DNA from: Solen grandis
Lineage: Eukaryota > Mollusca > Bivalvia > Adapedonta > Solenidae
Direction of reading: 5' to 3'
NCBI GenBank assembly: GCA_021229015.1
Contig: CM037788.1
Span: 55,627,145-55,691,144, forward strand
Length of the DNA stretch: 64,000 bases
Within the stretch, counting starts at the first letter, position 1. The number at the start of each line of letters is the position of its first letter. This document shows, in pieces, positions 1 to 9,847 of this stretch. The position numbers were made by a program, and so were the translations under genes. Under the pieces are notes generated by a model. It saw nothing but the letters and a program-made list of their open reading frames with translations. It was not told the DNA's origin and did no database searches.

Positions 1-794
1 TTTGGACAGAAAAGCAAAATGTGTATTACATATTTTTGATGAGATGCAATCTGTACATACTCGTTGTCGACATCATAACTACAATGCATAAATAAGACAA
101 AGATACCGTATTTTAATTGTTAACAGAGAATATCTGATTTGCATATTCCTCACATGATTTTTCTCATGAAATTTGAAACAAATTCATATAATGCATCTTT
201 CTACAGTGAGTTTTTCTCATTTATCAAATTCAGATTTTTATATTCATAGAAAATGTATTTTTCAATAGGTTTCAATGTTAAATACAAATTATCTCACCCA
301 AATTAGATAAAAGTTGAAAAAAAATCTTGGTGAAATATTTAAGTTTTAATGTCTTCAAAGTGTTACAGTTTCATAGGGATATTACCAGTGAAAAGATATG
401 GAATATGGCTATTAGGGTGCTTAATATAAGTTGTGAGAAATTGTTTCGATGTAAAATAAATAAGGTTTAAACTTTTAAACTAACCTTAACTTCACCACAG
501 ATCTTCATACACGTTTTCTACATGATTTATGATGTCTTCAAATGATTAACGGTAATAACATAAAAACTGGTCCATTCGCAGAACCTTGAAAACAATACAT
601 ACTGAGTATAATCCATACTACAGTAACTGGTTAAATAAAAACGTCTCCTAATGCATACATTCCAATGTGAGAAAATCACCATTTTTATGTAACGAACTTA
701 CGCATTTGATTCGTTATCAACAACTACAGATTATTATAAATACTCAAATTATTAAGATATATACTAGCTAAAGTTACGTTTACTGTCCCAGTAT
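1..794. other. AT-rich non-coding DNA
   Basis: No convincing coding exon, RNA gene or recognisable repeat is seen. The stretch is AT-rich with frequent stops in all frames. Confidence 0.5.
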
Positions 795-1062
795 TCTCAC
801 TCTGGTGCGAGAGGTCGTGGATTCGATCCCCGACCGCGAAAGAGCCAAAGTTGTAAATAGTGGTACTAGTAGCTCCCTGCTTGATACTCAGCATAATCAC
901 AGGGTAGTTCCAGGACTGGTTGGCCCGGTGTCAGGATAATGTGACTATGTTATCATGCCACATGTCTAAAGCGTGGCAGCAATGTGTCTGTCTCGAGTAG
1001 ACATAGTTTCCAAATGACTGAAATACCATGTGTCGGCTGGATGTTTAATCCATCAACAAGCT
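795..1062 (+). repeat. tRNA-derived SINE, diverged copy
   Basis: An RNA polymerase III B-box-like GGATTCGATCC sits at 819-829 and is followed by the same body as the copies at 4858 and 46073: a TTCCAGGACTGGTTGGCC block, GGATAATGTGACT, then a 3' segment with CCAAATGACTGAAAT. The A box is poorly preserved, so this is an old or 5'-damaged copy. Ends are approximate. Confidence 0.75.
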
Positions 1063-3509
1063 AATAGTTTTGTAAAAAATAAGTATTATATATATTAAAT
1101 GCCTTTACTTAAAGGGTTTTTGTTGTTGTTGTTGTTGTTTAATTTTATTTCATTGTGTTTTTTTATTTTTATTTTTTGTCATTTAGCGGAGCTTTTAGAC
1201 CATGTTAGGCATGTTTTTTTATTGTTTTTTTCACTTGTGGGACGTTATAACCAAAGCGGGGACTTTTCTTTCATATAAGGTCCCTGGGTATATTTTGACT
1301 TTAAAGTCAACTTTATCTTTATCCCAACCGTACAACTGAAAACTGTAAAATATCCACACCGTACACTATGACTTTTCAAAACCCAGTGTAAACAAAAATC
1401 AACCTTTGAATCAAAATATACTTTTTTATATATATGTTTAGATAAATAATACCTTTTGAAAGATAAGTTCAGTTAATAGATAAAACATACCATACCCGAG
1501 AGATGTTAACCAAAAATTGACATCGTGCATGCGTGAAATGAACACGTACATTTAATTTGATTTGTGGTATTTTCTTTTTCTAAAACAAAGAAAGCTTAAC
1601 ACTGTACAGATAGTAAATAAATGTGTGCTTTGCAGATATTTTCAATTAACATGAAAGTCATTGTTTTTCCCCACTTTGCATTTAAGCATTCTTGTCTTGA
1701 TTTTTTTTCAGGATCAGCTCATTTTGGTTAATTTCTCTCATAAGTTTAGTAAAACATATACATAATAAACATGTCTTATAGAAAGAACTTTGTTATTTGT
1801 TTGTTTTTTTATTTCATTTTTATAGATTTGTTGAGAATAATTTCTATGGACAGTGCTGCGTTTTTTCATCTTCATCTTACCTTCGCATAACACTGCTGTT
1901 TAAAACATATCATAAAATCTTTAGTCGTCTGCGTGCGTATGATAATGATAATAATAATAATTTAATCCTTTGGAAAGCGTCTCAATAAAAAGTTCAGTCT
2001 TTCTTTAGATGAATAAGTATATTTTAAAAACGCGTGTCTATGAAATAAACCATTACAACCTCCTAGTTTTGACATTTTACAAAACTATCATGCGAGATGA
2101 AAATGGCGCGCTCAGAACCATGACAGTTGATAGACAGTCCAAAAAAAAAAAAAAACTAAAAAATATATACTTTAAACTCATAATAAAATTAATTGTAACG
2201 AACAAGGTCATGAAAACATACTTTACCTTTATTTTCAAATCCTTTGATGATTTCGTTGATAATGTAGCAGAATTCTTTGTCCAAAAATGAACGATGGCTT
2301 TCATTACAGCCTGGAAAACATTTACGGTAGCTCCGCTTCCGAGTTGTTACACGTAAGAGTAAAACGTATCGTAACTACCGGAAAGGGGATAAATTTCGGG
2401 AAATTCATTTAGAAACAAGCCAAAACACATACTAGTTTGATTTCTTCACACATTGTTTTTATTTTACGCAATGAACAACAAATGACAGGTATTTATTTCG
2501 GTTTATCAAATGAAAGAAATATAAGAAATCAACTTCTGGTTTTACCTACAAAATGCGGTGAGTTAGTTTGAATACGATATTCTAAAAATCTGTAATACAA
2601 ATCTTCTTTTTACTCTAATATTTAGTAGTTTAGGAAATATCGTGCTAAAAAACAAAATATAAAAGAAATTTGTATTACAGATTTTTAGCCTTTTAAGGGG
2701 AAAAGTGCGTATTTCACTAAAAATAAAATAAAACAGATTTTCTGCCATAAAAGTACTATTTCTTCGAAATAAATGGATGTCAGTCGAAATAAATGTTCGC
2801 TCAGCTTGAAAAAAATATATTCCTAATGAATTTCAATATATTTCAGTACAAAAACATAATGAATTTAAGGGTTTGAAATATCCGTTTTATTTAGCTTATT
2901 AAAATAGGCAATAAACCGGATGTAGAATTAGACGGGACTTATTTCCTGAAAATCGGAGGCAGATTCGTGCAAAAGTGATGAGGTGTATGCACGTTCAATG
3001 ATTCCCTGGAACTCCTACTGAATGCAATTTCATGAAATAGATCGTTTAACAAATGGCTATCGACAATTGTTCAGTTAAGAGAATGAAATAAAAGTCATGT
3101 ACAAAAGAATGATTTTATCGTACATATCACTCACTGTCTTTGTACTGCAACTAGCAATTACGACCTCGTATTTTAAGCGATGTCCGATTCCACTCCTTAC
3201 TTTGTTAGAACGGGGATGGCGGTGCACAAATAAAAAAAATAAATCAAATTCTTTATAGTATGTTTAATAATCACGTGTCTTAGGCGTGTTCAATTTCGGT
3301 CCTGTATACGACCAGATTTTAGGGTTCTAGTGTAGCGGATCAAAGTGGAATTGGTACCATATACGTACATAGTACACTACTTCAAATGGATGTTTGTAGA
3401 TGTATTGCATATATGGATGGTAGGATGCGTGTCGGCGGCTGGGTGGATGGTATATTACATACTTGTAAAATTTACACAATGTATATTTTAAAAATATATC
3501 TTTCCACCG
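1063..3509. other. AT-rich non-coding DNA
   Basis: No supported gene. Only short chance open frames occur. The one ordered structure is a 21-bp perfect inverted repeat at 2582-2602 and 2668-2688, listed separately. Confidence 0.5.
2582..2688. repeat. Perfect 21-bp inverted repeat with 65-base loop
   Basis: The arm at 2582-2602 (starts CTAAAAATCTG) is the exact reverse complement of 2668-2688 (ends CAGATTTTTAG). A transcript from either strand would fold into a 21-bp stem. It could be a foldback remnant of a transposon or a small-RNA hairpin; nothing here decides. Confidence 0.8.
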
Positions 3510-3655
3510 GCACCAACCGGCATTACACAGACACCGTCGTCCTACTGTTCTACTTTTAGAATCAACGGCACCTTCGTCCTACTGTTCTGTAGAACCACCG
3601 GCACCACGCCGGCACCATCGTTCTACTTTTCTATTTTAGTACCACCGACACCACA
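3510..3655 (+). repeat. Short degenerate minisatellite (about 50-bp unit)
   Basis: Roughly three imperfect units share CGGCACC followed by TCGTCCTACTGTTCT. The GC content is higher than in the flanks. No coding role is evident. Confidence 0.6.
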
Positions 3656-4069
3656 GGTTAGGGTACATAAAGGCTGAGGGAGTTAATCAACGTCATACTT
3701 ATGCAAGAATCATCTTTGCCGAGCGGAACCATAAGATCCTCTGAATAGTTCTAACTATAGAACGAAACCATTAACTTAAGGATGTCTTATCAACCAGTGG
3801 ACTTGTCTCCCTGTTCCCCACCTCAGCCAACTTTCACTATTGTCTGTTTCTTCCTGTGGTATCGAAATCTGTCCTTTCAAAACAGCAACAGCGAATTCCA
3901 AATATTCCGACAGCATACCACGGTAGAGATCAAAATCTACGCTCATGAGACAACAGTATTTGTTTATAGTTTAAATTCACCTATCATTCTATTGTTTAAT
4001 TGCCACTTGGGTCTATGGCCTTCTGGAATCTCCAAAATAAAAACTTGAACTTGTATCTACTAGTAGTAT
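3656..4069. other. Unassigned sequence
   Basis: An open frame of about 88 codons (3782-4048) exists but shows no recognisable domain, no splice signals that would make it an exon, and composition like its flanks. Nothing supportable is seen. Confidence 0.35.
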
Positions 4070-4082
4070 AGGGTGGCACTAT

Positions 4083-4233
4083 GGTACCAAGGTACCATAA
4101 TCTTTTTTTTTATGGTACCGTGGTACCATAAAAAAATTTTTTGGTACTTATGGTACCGAATCTATAGTACCGAATGGTACTCTATATGAAAACAGAATCT
4201 ATAGTACCGAATGGTACTATATATGAAAACAGA
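4083..4233. repeat. GGTACC palindrome cluster plus 38-bp tandem duplication
   Basis: Five GGTACC hexamers lie at 4083, 4091, 4114, 4122 and 4152, most embedded in ATGGTACC/GGTACCAT context. They are followed by two head-to-tail copies of a unit containing CTATAGTACCGAATGGTACT (about 4158-4195 and 4196-4233). The palindromic GTAC theme carries through the whole block. Confidence 0.8.
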
Positions 4234-4458
4234 TTTATGTCTTAAAGGAGGACCACATCTTAACATTGACAATTGTAAAATGTCCTTTCGAGACATTTGG
4301 GTTGGCCCTGAAAAGGGCCGTTTTGTTTCTTATTAATTGTGGTCCATACCACATGTTGTACAGTCCCATCACATATTGTGGTCTATACCACACGTTTGAC
4401 AGTCCCATCCCATGACATATCTCTTCATCCATCCTGCAAGGAGATGCAAATGACAACG

Positions 4459-4558
4459 NNNNNNNNNNNNNNNNNNNNNNNNNNNNNNNNNNNNNNNNNN
4501 NNNNNNNNNNNNNNNNNNNNNNNNNNNNNNNNNNNNNNNNNNNNNNNNNNNNNNNNNN
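4459..4558. other. Assembly gap (100 N)
   Basis: Exactly 100 N bases, the usual placeholder for a gap of unknown size. Open frames spanning it are meaningless. Confidence 0.98.
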
Positions 4559-4857
4559 TAAGGAGAAGTCATACATTTTTTGGCTTTTCACTGTTGGATA
4601 CAAATTGATTTTACTTTTGCTTTTGAGTTTCTATGAAGATGACCTCACATTATCATGAAAGATGATACAAATGTACATCAAGCTACAAACTTTAAAAAAA
4701 ATGCAATTATTTAGTTTGACCTACATTTCTTGTGGCGCATCAGTTTTGCGTAGACACATTTCCTCGTTTTGACTAAGAAATTTTGCAAGATACTGTGATG
4801 GACTTAGCTAACACCCATCATCCCAGTGTTAATACTTTAACCAAAAATAAGCACTGT

Positions 4858-5128
4858 CTCTGGTGGCCAAGTAGTTAGAGTGTCCGCCTCGGGAGCAGGA
4901 GGTAGTGGGTTCCATCCCTGACCTGGACATACCAAAGTTGTAAAAATATGTTGCTGGTATAGCTCCCTTGCTTGGTGCTCAGCATATAAGGGCAGTTCCA
5001 GGACTGGTTGGCCCGGTGATAGGATAATGTGACTGGGTGTGGTATCATGACATATGTCTGTGGCGTGAAGTCTCCAAATGACTGAAATACTGTTGATGAG
5101 ACACTAAAGTCAACAAACAAACAAATAA
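4858..5128 (+). repeat. tRNA-derived SINE
   Basis: The 5' end resembles a tRNA gene: an A-box-like TGGCCAAGTAG near 4863 and a B-box-like GGTTCCATCC near 4909. Then comes the shared body (CCAGGACTGGTTGGCC, GGATAATGTGACT, GGTATCATGACATATGTC) and an A/C-rich tail with repeated CAAA. The tail and pol III boxes identify a SINE; the same family occurs at 795 and, inverted, at 46073. Confidence 0.88.
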
Positions 5129-5377
5129 GCAGCGGAAGAGTTGTGCAAGCTGTCTTACTGACAACTGTGCAACTTATTTCTGCAGCTTAGCTGCTTTATA
5201 ATGTTACAATACATAATGTGGGGATGTCACTGCTTAGATACAGCCTGTCAAAGTAAATCAATTGTTAAGTATTAAGAGTTTTATTGTTGGAGTGTAGCTT
5301 TTAAATGGGGAAACAAACTGTTTCGCAATATTTATGATTTGTTATTGAAATATTGTTCTTTAGTTAAAAAGAACAAC

Positions 5378-6226
5378 TTTTTAGCTCACCTGAGCACAAA
5401 GTGGTAATAAGTTGATCCATGAAGAACTCTGGTTGCCATGGCAACAAAAAGAAAAATAATTTGAAAACTTTAAAAATCATCTTCTTCAAAACTACTGGCC
5501 AGATTTTAAAATAAATTGGTACAGATGTTCCTTGGGTCAACCTCTACCAAAGTTACTAAAATTATTCTGATCCGTAAAAAAACATGGCCACCAGGGGTGG
5601 GGCTTATTTGCCTTATATGTATATAGAGAAACCTTTAAACAACATCTCCTCTGAAACCACTGGACAGAATTTGATTAAACTTGGCAGGGATGATCCTTGG
5701 GTCAACCTTCACAAAAGTTGCTAAAATAAAGTTGATCCATGTAGAACTCTGGTTGCCATGGCAACAAAAAGAAGAAAAAAAATGAAAACTTTAAAAATCA
5801 TCTTCTTCAAAACTACTGGCCAGATTTTAAAATAATTTGGTACAGATGTTCCTTGGGTCAACCTCTACCAAAGTTGCTAAAATTATTCCGATCCGTAAAA
5901 AAACATGGCCGCCAGGGGAGGGGCTTATTTGCCTTATATGTATATAGAGAAACCTTTAAACAACATCTTCTCTGAAACCACTGGACAGAATTTGATTAAA
6001 CTTGGCAGGGATGATCCTTGGGTCAACCTTCACAATAGTTGCTAAAATAAACTTGATCCATGTAGAACTCTGGTTGCCATGGCAACAAAAAAAAAAAAAA
6101 AACTTTAAAAATCATCTTCTTCAAAACTACTGGCCAGATTTTAAAATAATTTGGTACAGATGTTCCTTGGGTCAATCTAATTATCTCAGGTGAGCGATTT
6201 AGGGCCATCATGGGCCTCTTGTTTTA
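5378..6226 (-). repeat. Hairpin-ended tandem-module repeat (bivalve pearl-like), 320-bp modules
   Basis: Read on the minus strand it starts with the AACAAGAGGCCCATGATGGC type hairpin (near 6226) and ends with GTGCTCAGGTGAGCTAAAAA (near 5378). Inside are two full and one partial head-to-tail modules of 320 and 321 bp, marked by TGATCCATGTAGAACTCTGG at about 5413, 5733 and 6054. The modules are very similar to each other. The layout (unique lead, tandem core, hairpin end) recalls the pearl repeats of bivalves, which have been linked to Helentron-type rolling-circle elements; that assignment is inference. Confidence 0.75.
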
Positions 6227-6757
6227 AATTGTGTTTGGAGCAAAACTCATAAACAAAACAAGGTAAGAACTTCAAACATATGAGAGGTAGGAGCTGTGAA
6301 TTACCAAGAACAATATCCCTACCTGGTCCTGAATTTTGTATTGTCTCTTCTGTTTTTCTAACACATTTTGTTTCATCATAAATTTGAAATGTTGAAAACT
6401 CTAGCATTATTAAACTTAGTGAAAAATTGAAGAGAACAAATTTAAAACATTTTAAAATGATTATGGGTCCATTTTTGTGTTTCCTGTGAGTTGTGACAAT
6501 TGTATAGTTTTTAACCAGATGTGTTGACTTATCCTTTGATATAGTGACATTGTATATTGTTATATATTTATCAAGCAATGGCTGCAGTGCAGAAATTCAA
6601 ACCAATTTCTTTGCAGATGACCTGAAATTGAACAAGTTTAAAAACTGTATCTTATTTTGGATTAGTTTGATATACCTCTTTGCCTTCACGTGATTTTGCA
6701 AGGAAATTGGATTTACGTAACCATGTCTTTTCTTTTTTTGTTATTTTCATGTTATTC
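6227..6757. other. Unassigned AT-rich sequence
   Basis: No recognisable gene or repeat. A chance open frame of 130 codons on the minus strand (6186-6578) runs into the neighbouring repeat and has no domain. Confidence 0.4.
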
Positions 6758-7832
6758 TCAACGTGCTCAAGGTGAGCTTTTGTTATCACTCTGTGTCTGT
6801 CGTCGTGCATCGTGAACATTTTGCTTTAAACGACATCTCCCCTGAATTTTGCAGGGTGATCCTTGGGTGAACCTTCACAAAAGTTGCTAAGATAAACTTG
6901 ATCCATTTAGCGCTTTTGTTGCCATGGTAACAGAAAGAAAAGAATTATAAAAACTTTAAAAATGATCTCCTTCAAAGCTACTGGCCAGATTTCAAAATGT
7001 TTTAGTACAAGTAATCCTTGGGTAACCTTCTACCAAGTTTGCTAAAATTATTCTGATCCGTAAGAAAACATGCCTGCCAGGGACAGGGCTAATTTGCCTG
7101 ATATGTGTTTAGTGAAAACTTTAAAAGACTTCTGCTCCAAAACTACAGGCCAGATTTTAAAATGTTTTGGCACAGATGTTCAATGGGTAACCCTCTACCA
7201 AGGTTGCTAAAATTATTCCAGTCTGTAAATAAACATGGCCACCAGGGGCAGGGCTAACTTTCCTATAATATGTATAAAGTGATAACTATAAATACCTGTT
7301 CCTAAATCTGAAGGCCAAATTTCAGATTTTTTTGACACAGGTGTTCCTATGATTACTTTTTACAAATGTTGCTAAAATAAACTTGATTTAGAAATGTGGT
7401 TAACATGGCAGCCAAATGAATATTACCAGGTTTTTTTTTCTCCTCTAAATATGTTGGTAAGAATTAATTTAACAAGAATGAACACATCATTACCCTCAAC
7501 CCAAACTGCTAAAAAAAAAGCTGATCCCTTGAAATACAGCTTCCTAGGGATTATTTAGAAAGTAACAACAAACCCAATAATAAAATTAATGACTTGCCAA
7601 TGCTGACTTGGTATTGGACCACTGTCTCCATTTATGGCCGAGTATAAAAAATGTGATATTTAACTTGTTTACAGTCTAGCATCCACATTTATACAGCAAA
7701 ATTGATCAGATGTATCATAAACCAGGGATTGTTATGCCTTGTATGGGAGTTCTGGTCCATAATACTTAAGGTTGCCTTTAGAGCAGTGTACTCAGGTGAG
7801 CTATATAGGGCCATCATGGCCCTCTTGTTTTA
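6758..7832 (-). repeat. Hairpin-ended module repeat, diverged copy
   Basis: Same family as 5378-6226: the left boundary is GTGCTCAAGGTGAGC-like, the right boundary contains AGGGCCATCATGGCCCTCTT. Internal modules share GTTGCCATGGTAACAG and CTACTGGCCAGATTT but are much more diverged, so this copy is older. Confidence 0.7.
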
Positions 7833-7924
7833 TTATTGTACCTCCATAAACATTTTTTTTTGCTACATTGATTCATGTATGACAAGCAGATTTATATGAT
7901 ATAGTGAAGCTCACCTATGAAATC

Positions 7925-8491
7925 TTTTTAGCTCATCTGAGCACTTGTGCTCAGGATGAGCTATTAGGATCAATGAATGTCCATTCGTCTGTTGTCAACA
8001 ATTATTTTGTTTGCACACTAGCATCTAAATCAATCATTTTTTAACTTTATGACAATGTTTATACCAAAAATCTCTAAGTCATGGCTCATATGAGTCAATT
8101 AGGCCAGGAGTAATTGCCCTTTTAATACTTAAGATGAAAAATTTGTCTTCATTTCTCAAATGAACTTTATTAACATGTTTATAGACATAACCACTTGGCT
8201 AAGTTAGACTGTGGCTGATATCAGTAATTAGGTCAAGTGCTATGACTTTTTATTATTGAAGATGCCAATTTTATTTTGTTTATACTCTAGCAACGTCATT
8301 TCTAAAACAATCATTTCAAAGTTTCATGACAGTGTTTATGGCAATAATCTCTCAGCTAAGTTCAACCACAGGTACTATTTGGTTTGTGAATTGAAATGAT
8401 CAAGGATTCAGTATAAATATGCTATAATATAGAGCTTGCACAGGCAATGGTGGGTAATATTTCTCAGGTGAGCATCTTCAGGGCCATCTTG
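7925..8491 (-). repeat. Hairpin-ended repeat, degenerate copy
   Basis: The left boundary has TTTAGCTCATCTGAGCAC followed directly by GTGCTCAGGATGAGC (hairpin). The right boundary has CTCAGGTGAGC and AGGGCCATCTTGAT. Internal modules include GACAATGTTTATACC-like units and ATAATCTCT. It lies only about 90 bp from the previous copy in the same orientation. Confidence 0.65.
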
Positions 8492-9590
8492 ATATGAATT
8501 TGAGTATGAATATGAGAGAATTTTGTACTTTTGTGTTTGTGATTTTTGAAAAAAATTGTACAAGGCTTTTTCTGTGTGGAAGTGGTATGCAGGTGTATTT
8601 ATCACATTATTGTTACTATCGCTAATTAAGTAAATTATAAGAGTGTCAAATTTTTGTTGAAGTGAAACTTACTTCACTACAGTATTATATAGAATAAGAA
8701 AAAACATTGTTCATCCATGATGGGCAGTGTGATGTTTGTTGTGATTGTGTTGTGTTTTGAATAAAGTTATGTGTATTAGGGTATAAATGTTGCTTGTGTA
8801 TTTCTCTTTCTCTCGATTCCAGATTCTATAACCTATTTGCATGTGATAAGTATAAGCGACCCTTTTCAATACCTGGTATTATATTTTGATCCTATGTAAG
8901 TAGTCATTACTTGATATTAGTTTTATCAAAATACATGAATATATTAAATATCCCATTCCATGAGGGCAATTGCATGTAATAATGATGTATTCTCAACCCT
9001 AGACTTGTCCATCAAAGCATTAGCTGAGGAGGACTTTACCGTAACAAATGTTGACAATAGATACAATTAGCCTCCATGAGATGTGATATTTATTTTCTCA
9101 TGCTGAACATCACAAGTAAATCAACCAGAAATTCTGGCAACGCAGAACTTTAGCTCCCTTGAATTCACATAGTGTTATATTTAATTTTAATGTGCTTTAA
9201 AAAGAGACATTAAATATTGTCTAATAGTATGTATATGGAAATTTGACATGGTAATATCATGAGGTACATGTACATAGTAATTAATATTTATATAGAATCA
9301 CTCTGTCATTAAAGGCTAATAATAATAATGTTGCTTCTAGTGTACTAATCTTTCACTTTATACTTTTTAAAAATCAAAGTGTCTCCCAAGTTTTCAGACT
9401 TATTAGATCTTTTTTCCCATTAAAATAAGAAATACCATAGTATCAGCAAGGACCATCCTCTTTAAATGACCTTGCTTTGGTCAAAAGGAAGGAAATTCAA
9501 TGCGCGCTCTCTCTCTCTCCCTCATTTCCTTTACAAGTGTGTCTACTGTAATAAGACATTAATAATAAGATTCAAACATTTTCTAGTTAA
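8492..9590. other. Unassigned AT-rich sequence
   Basis: No gene supported. A short (TC)n tract lies near 9508-9520. The stretch precedes the 3' end of the minus-strand BEN-like gene. Confidence 0.45.
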
Positions 9591-9593
9591 CAC

Positions 9594-9603
9594 TTTATTT
9601 ATT
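9594..9603 (-). terminator. Poly(A) signal of the BEN-like gene
   Basis: On the minus strand the sequence reads as overlapping AATAAA hexamers (plus strand TTTATTTATT), about 245 bases downstream of the stop codon at 9848. That suits a short 3' UTR. Confidence 0.6.
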
Positions 9604-9847
9604 AAAATGTAATAAACAGTTGTGACTGTTCTAATCTAAATAAAACTAAGAAAGACATGCAAGCTTACACATCAAGCTTTTAACAGTAAACAGTGTTTCC
9701 AGACACAAAAACATAAGCAACACATTTCATCTGTCCACTCAAAAATACTGCATTAATATTTCATCCACAACTAGCATTTAACTGATGTTCATAATGAGAA
9801 GTTTGGATATGCTCATCCATATATTTCACCATCTTCATTCAAGATCA

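Noticed and set aside
819..829. B-box-like motif as a possible tRNA gene
   Set aside because: No cloverleaf can be drawn around it and the downstream body matches the SINE family.
4235..4608. Open frames of 67-122 codons on both strands
   Set aside because: They run through the 100-N gap; the unknown residues are not evidence of coding.
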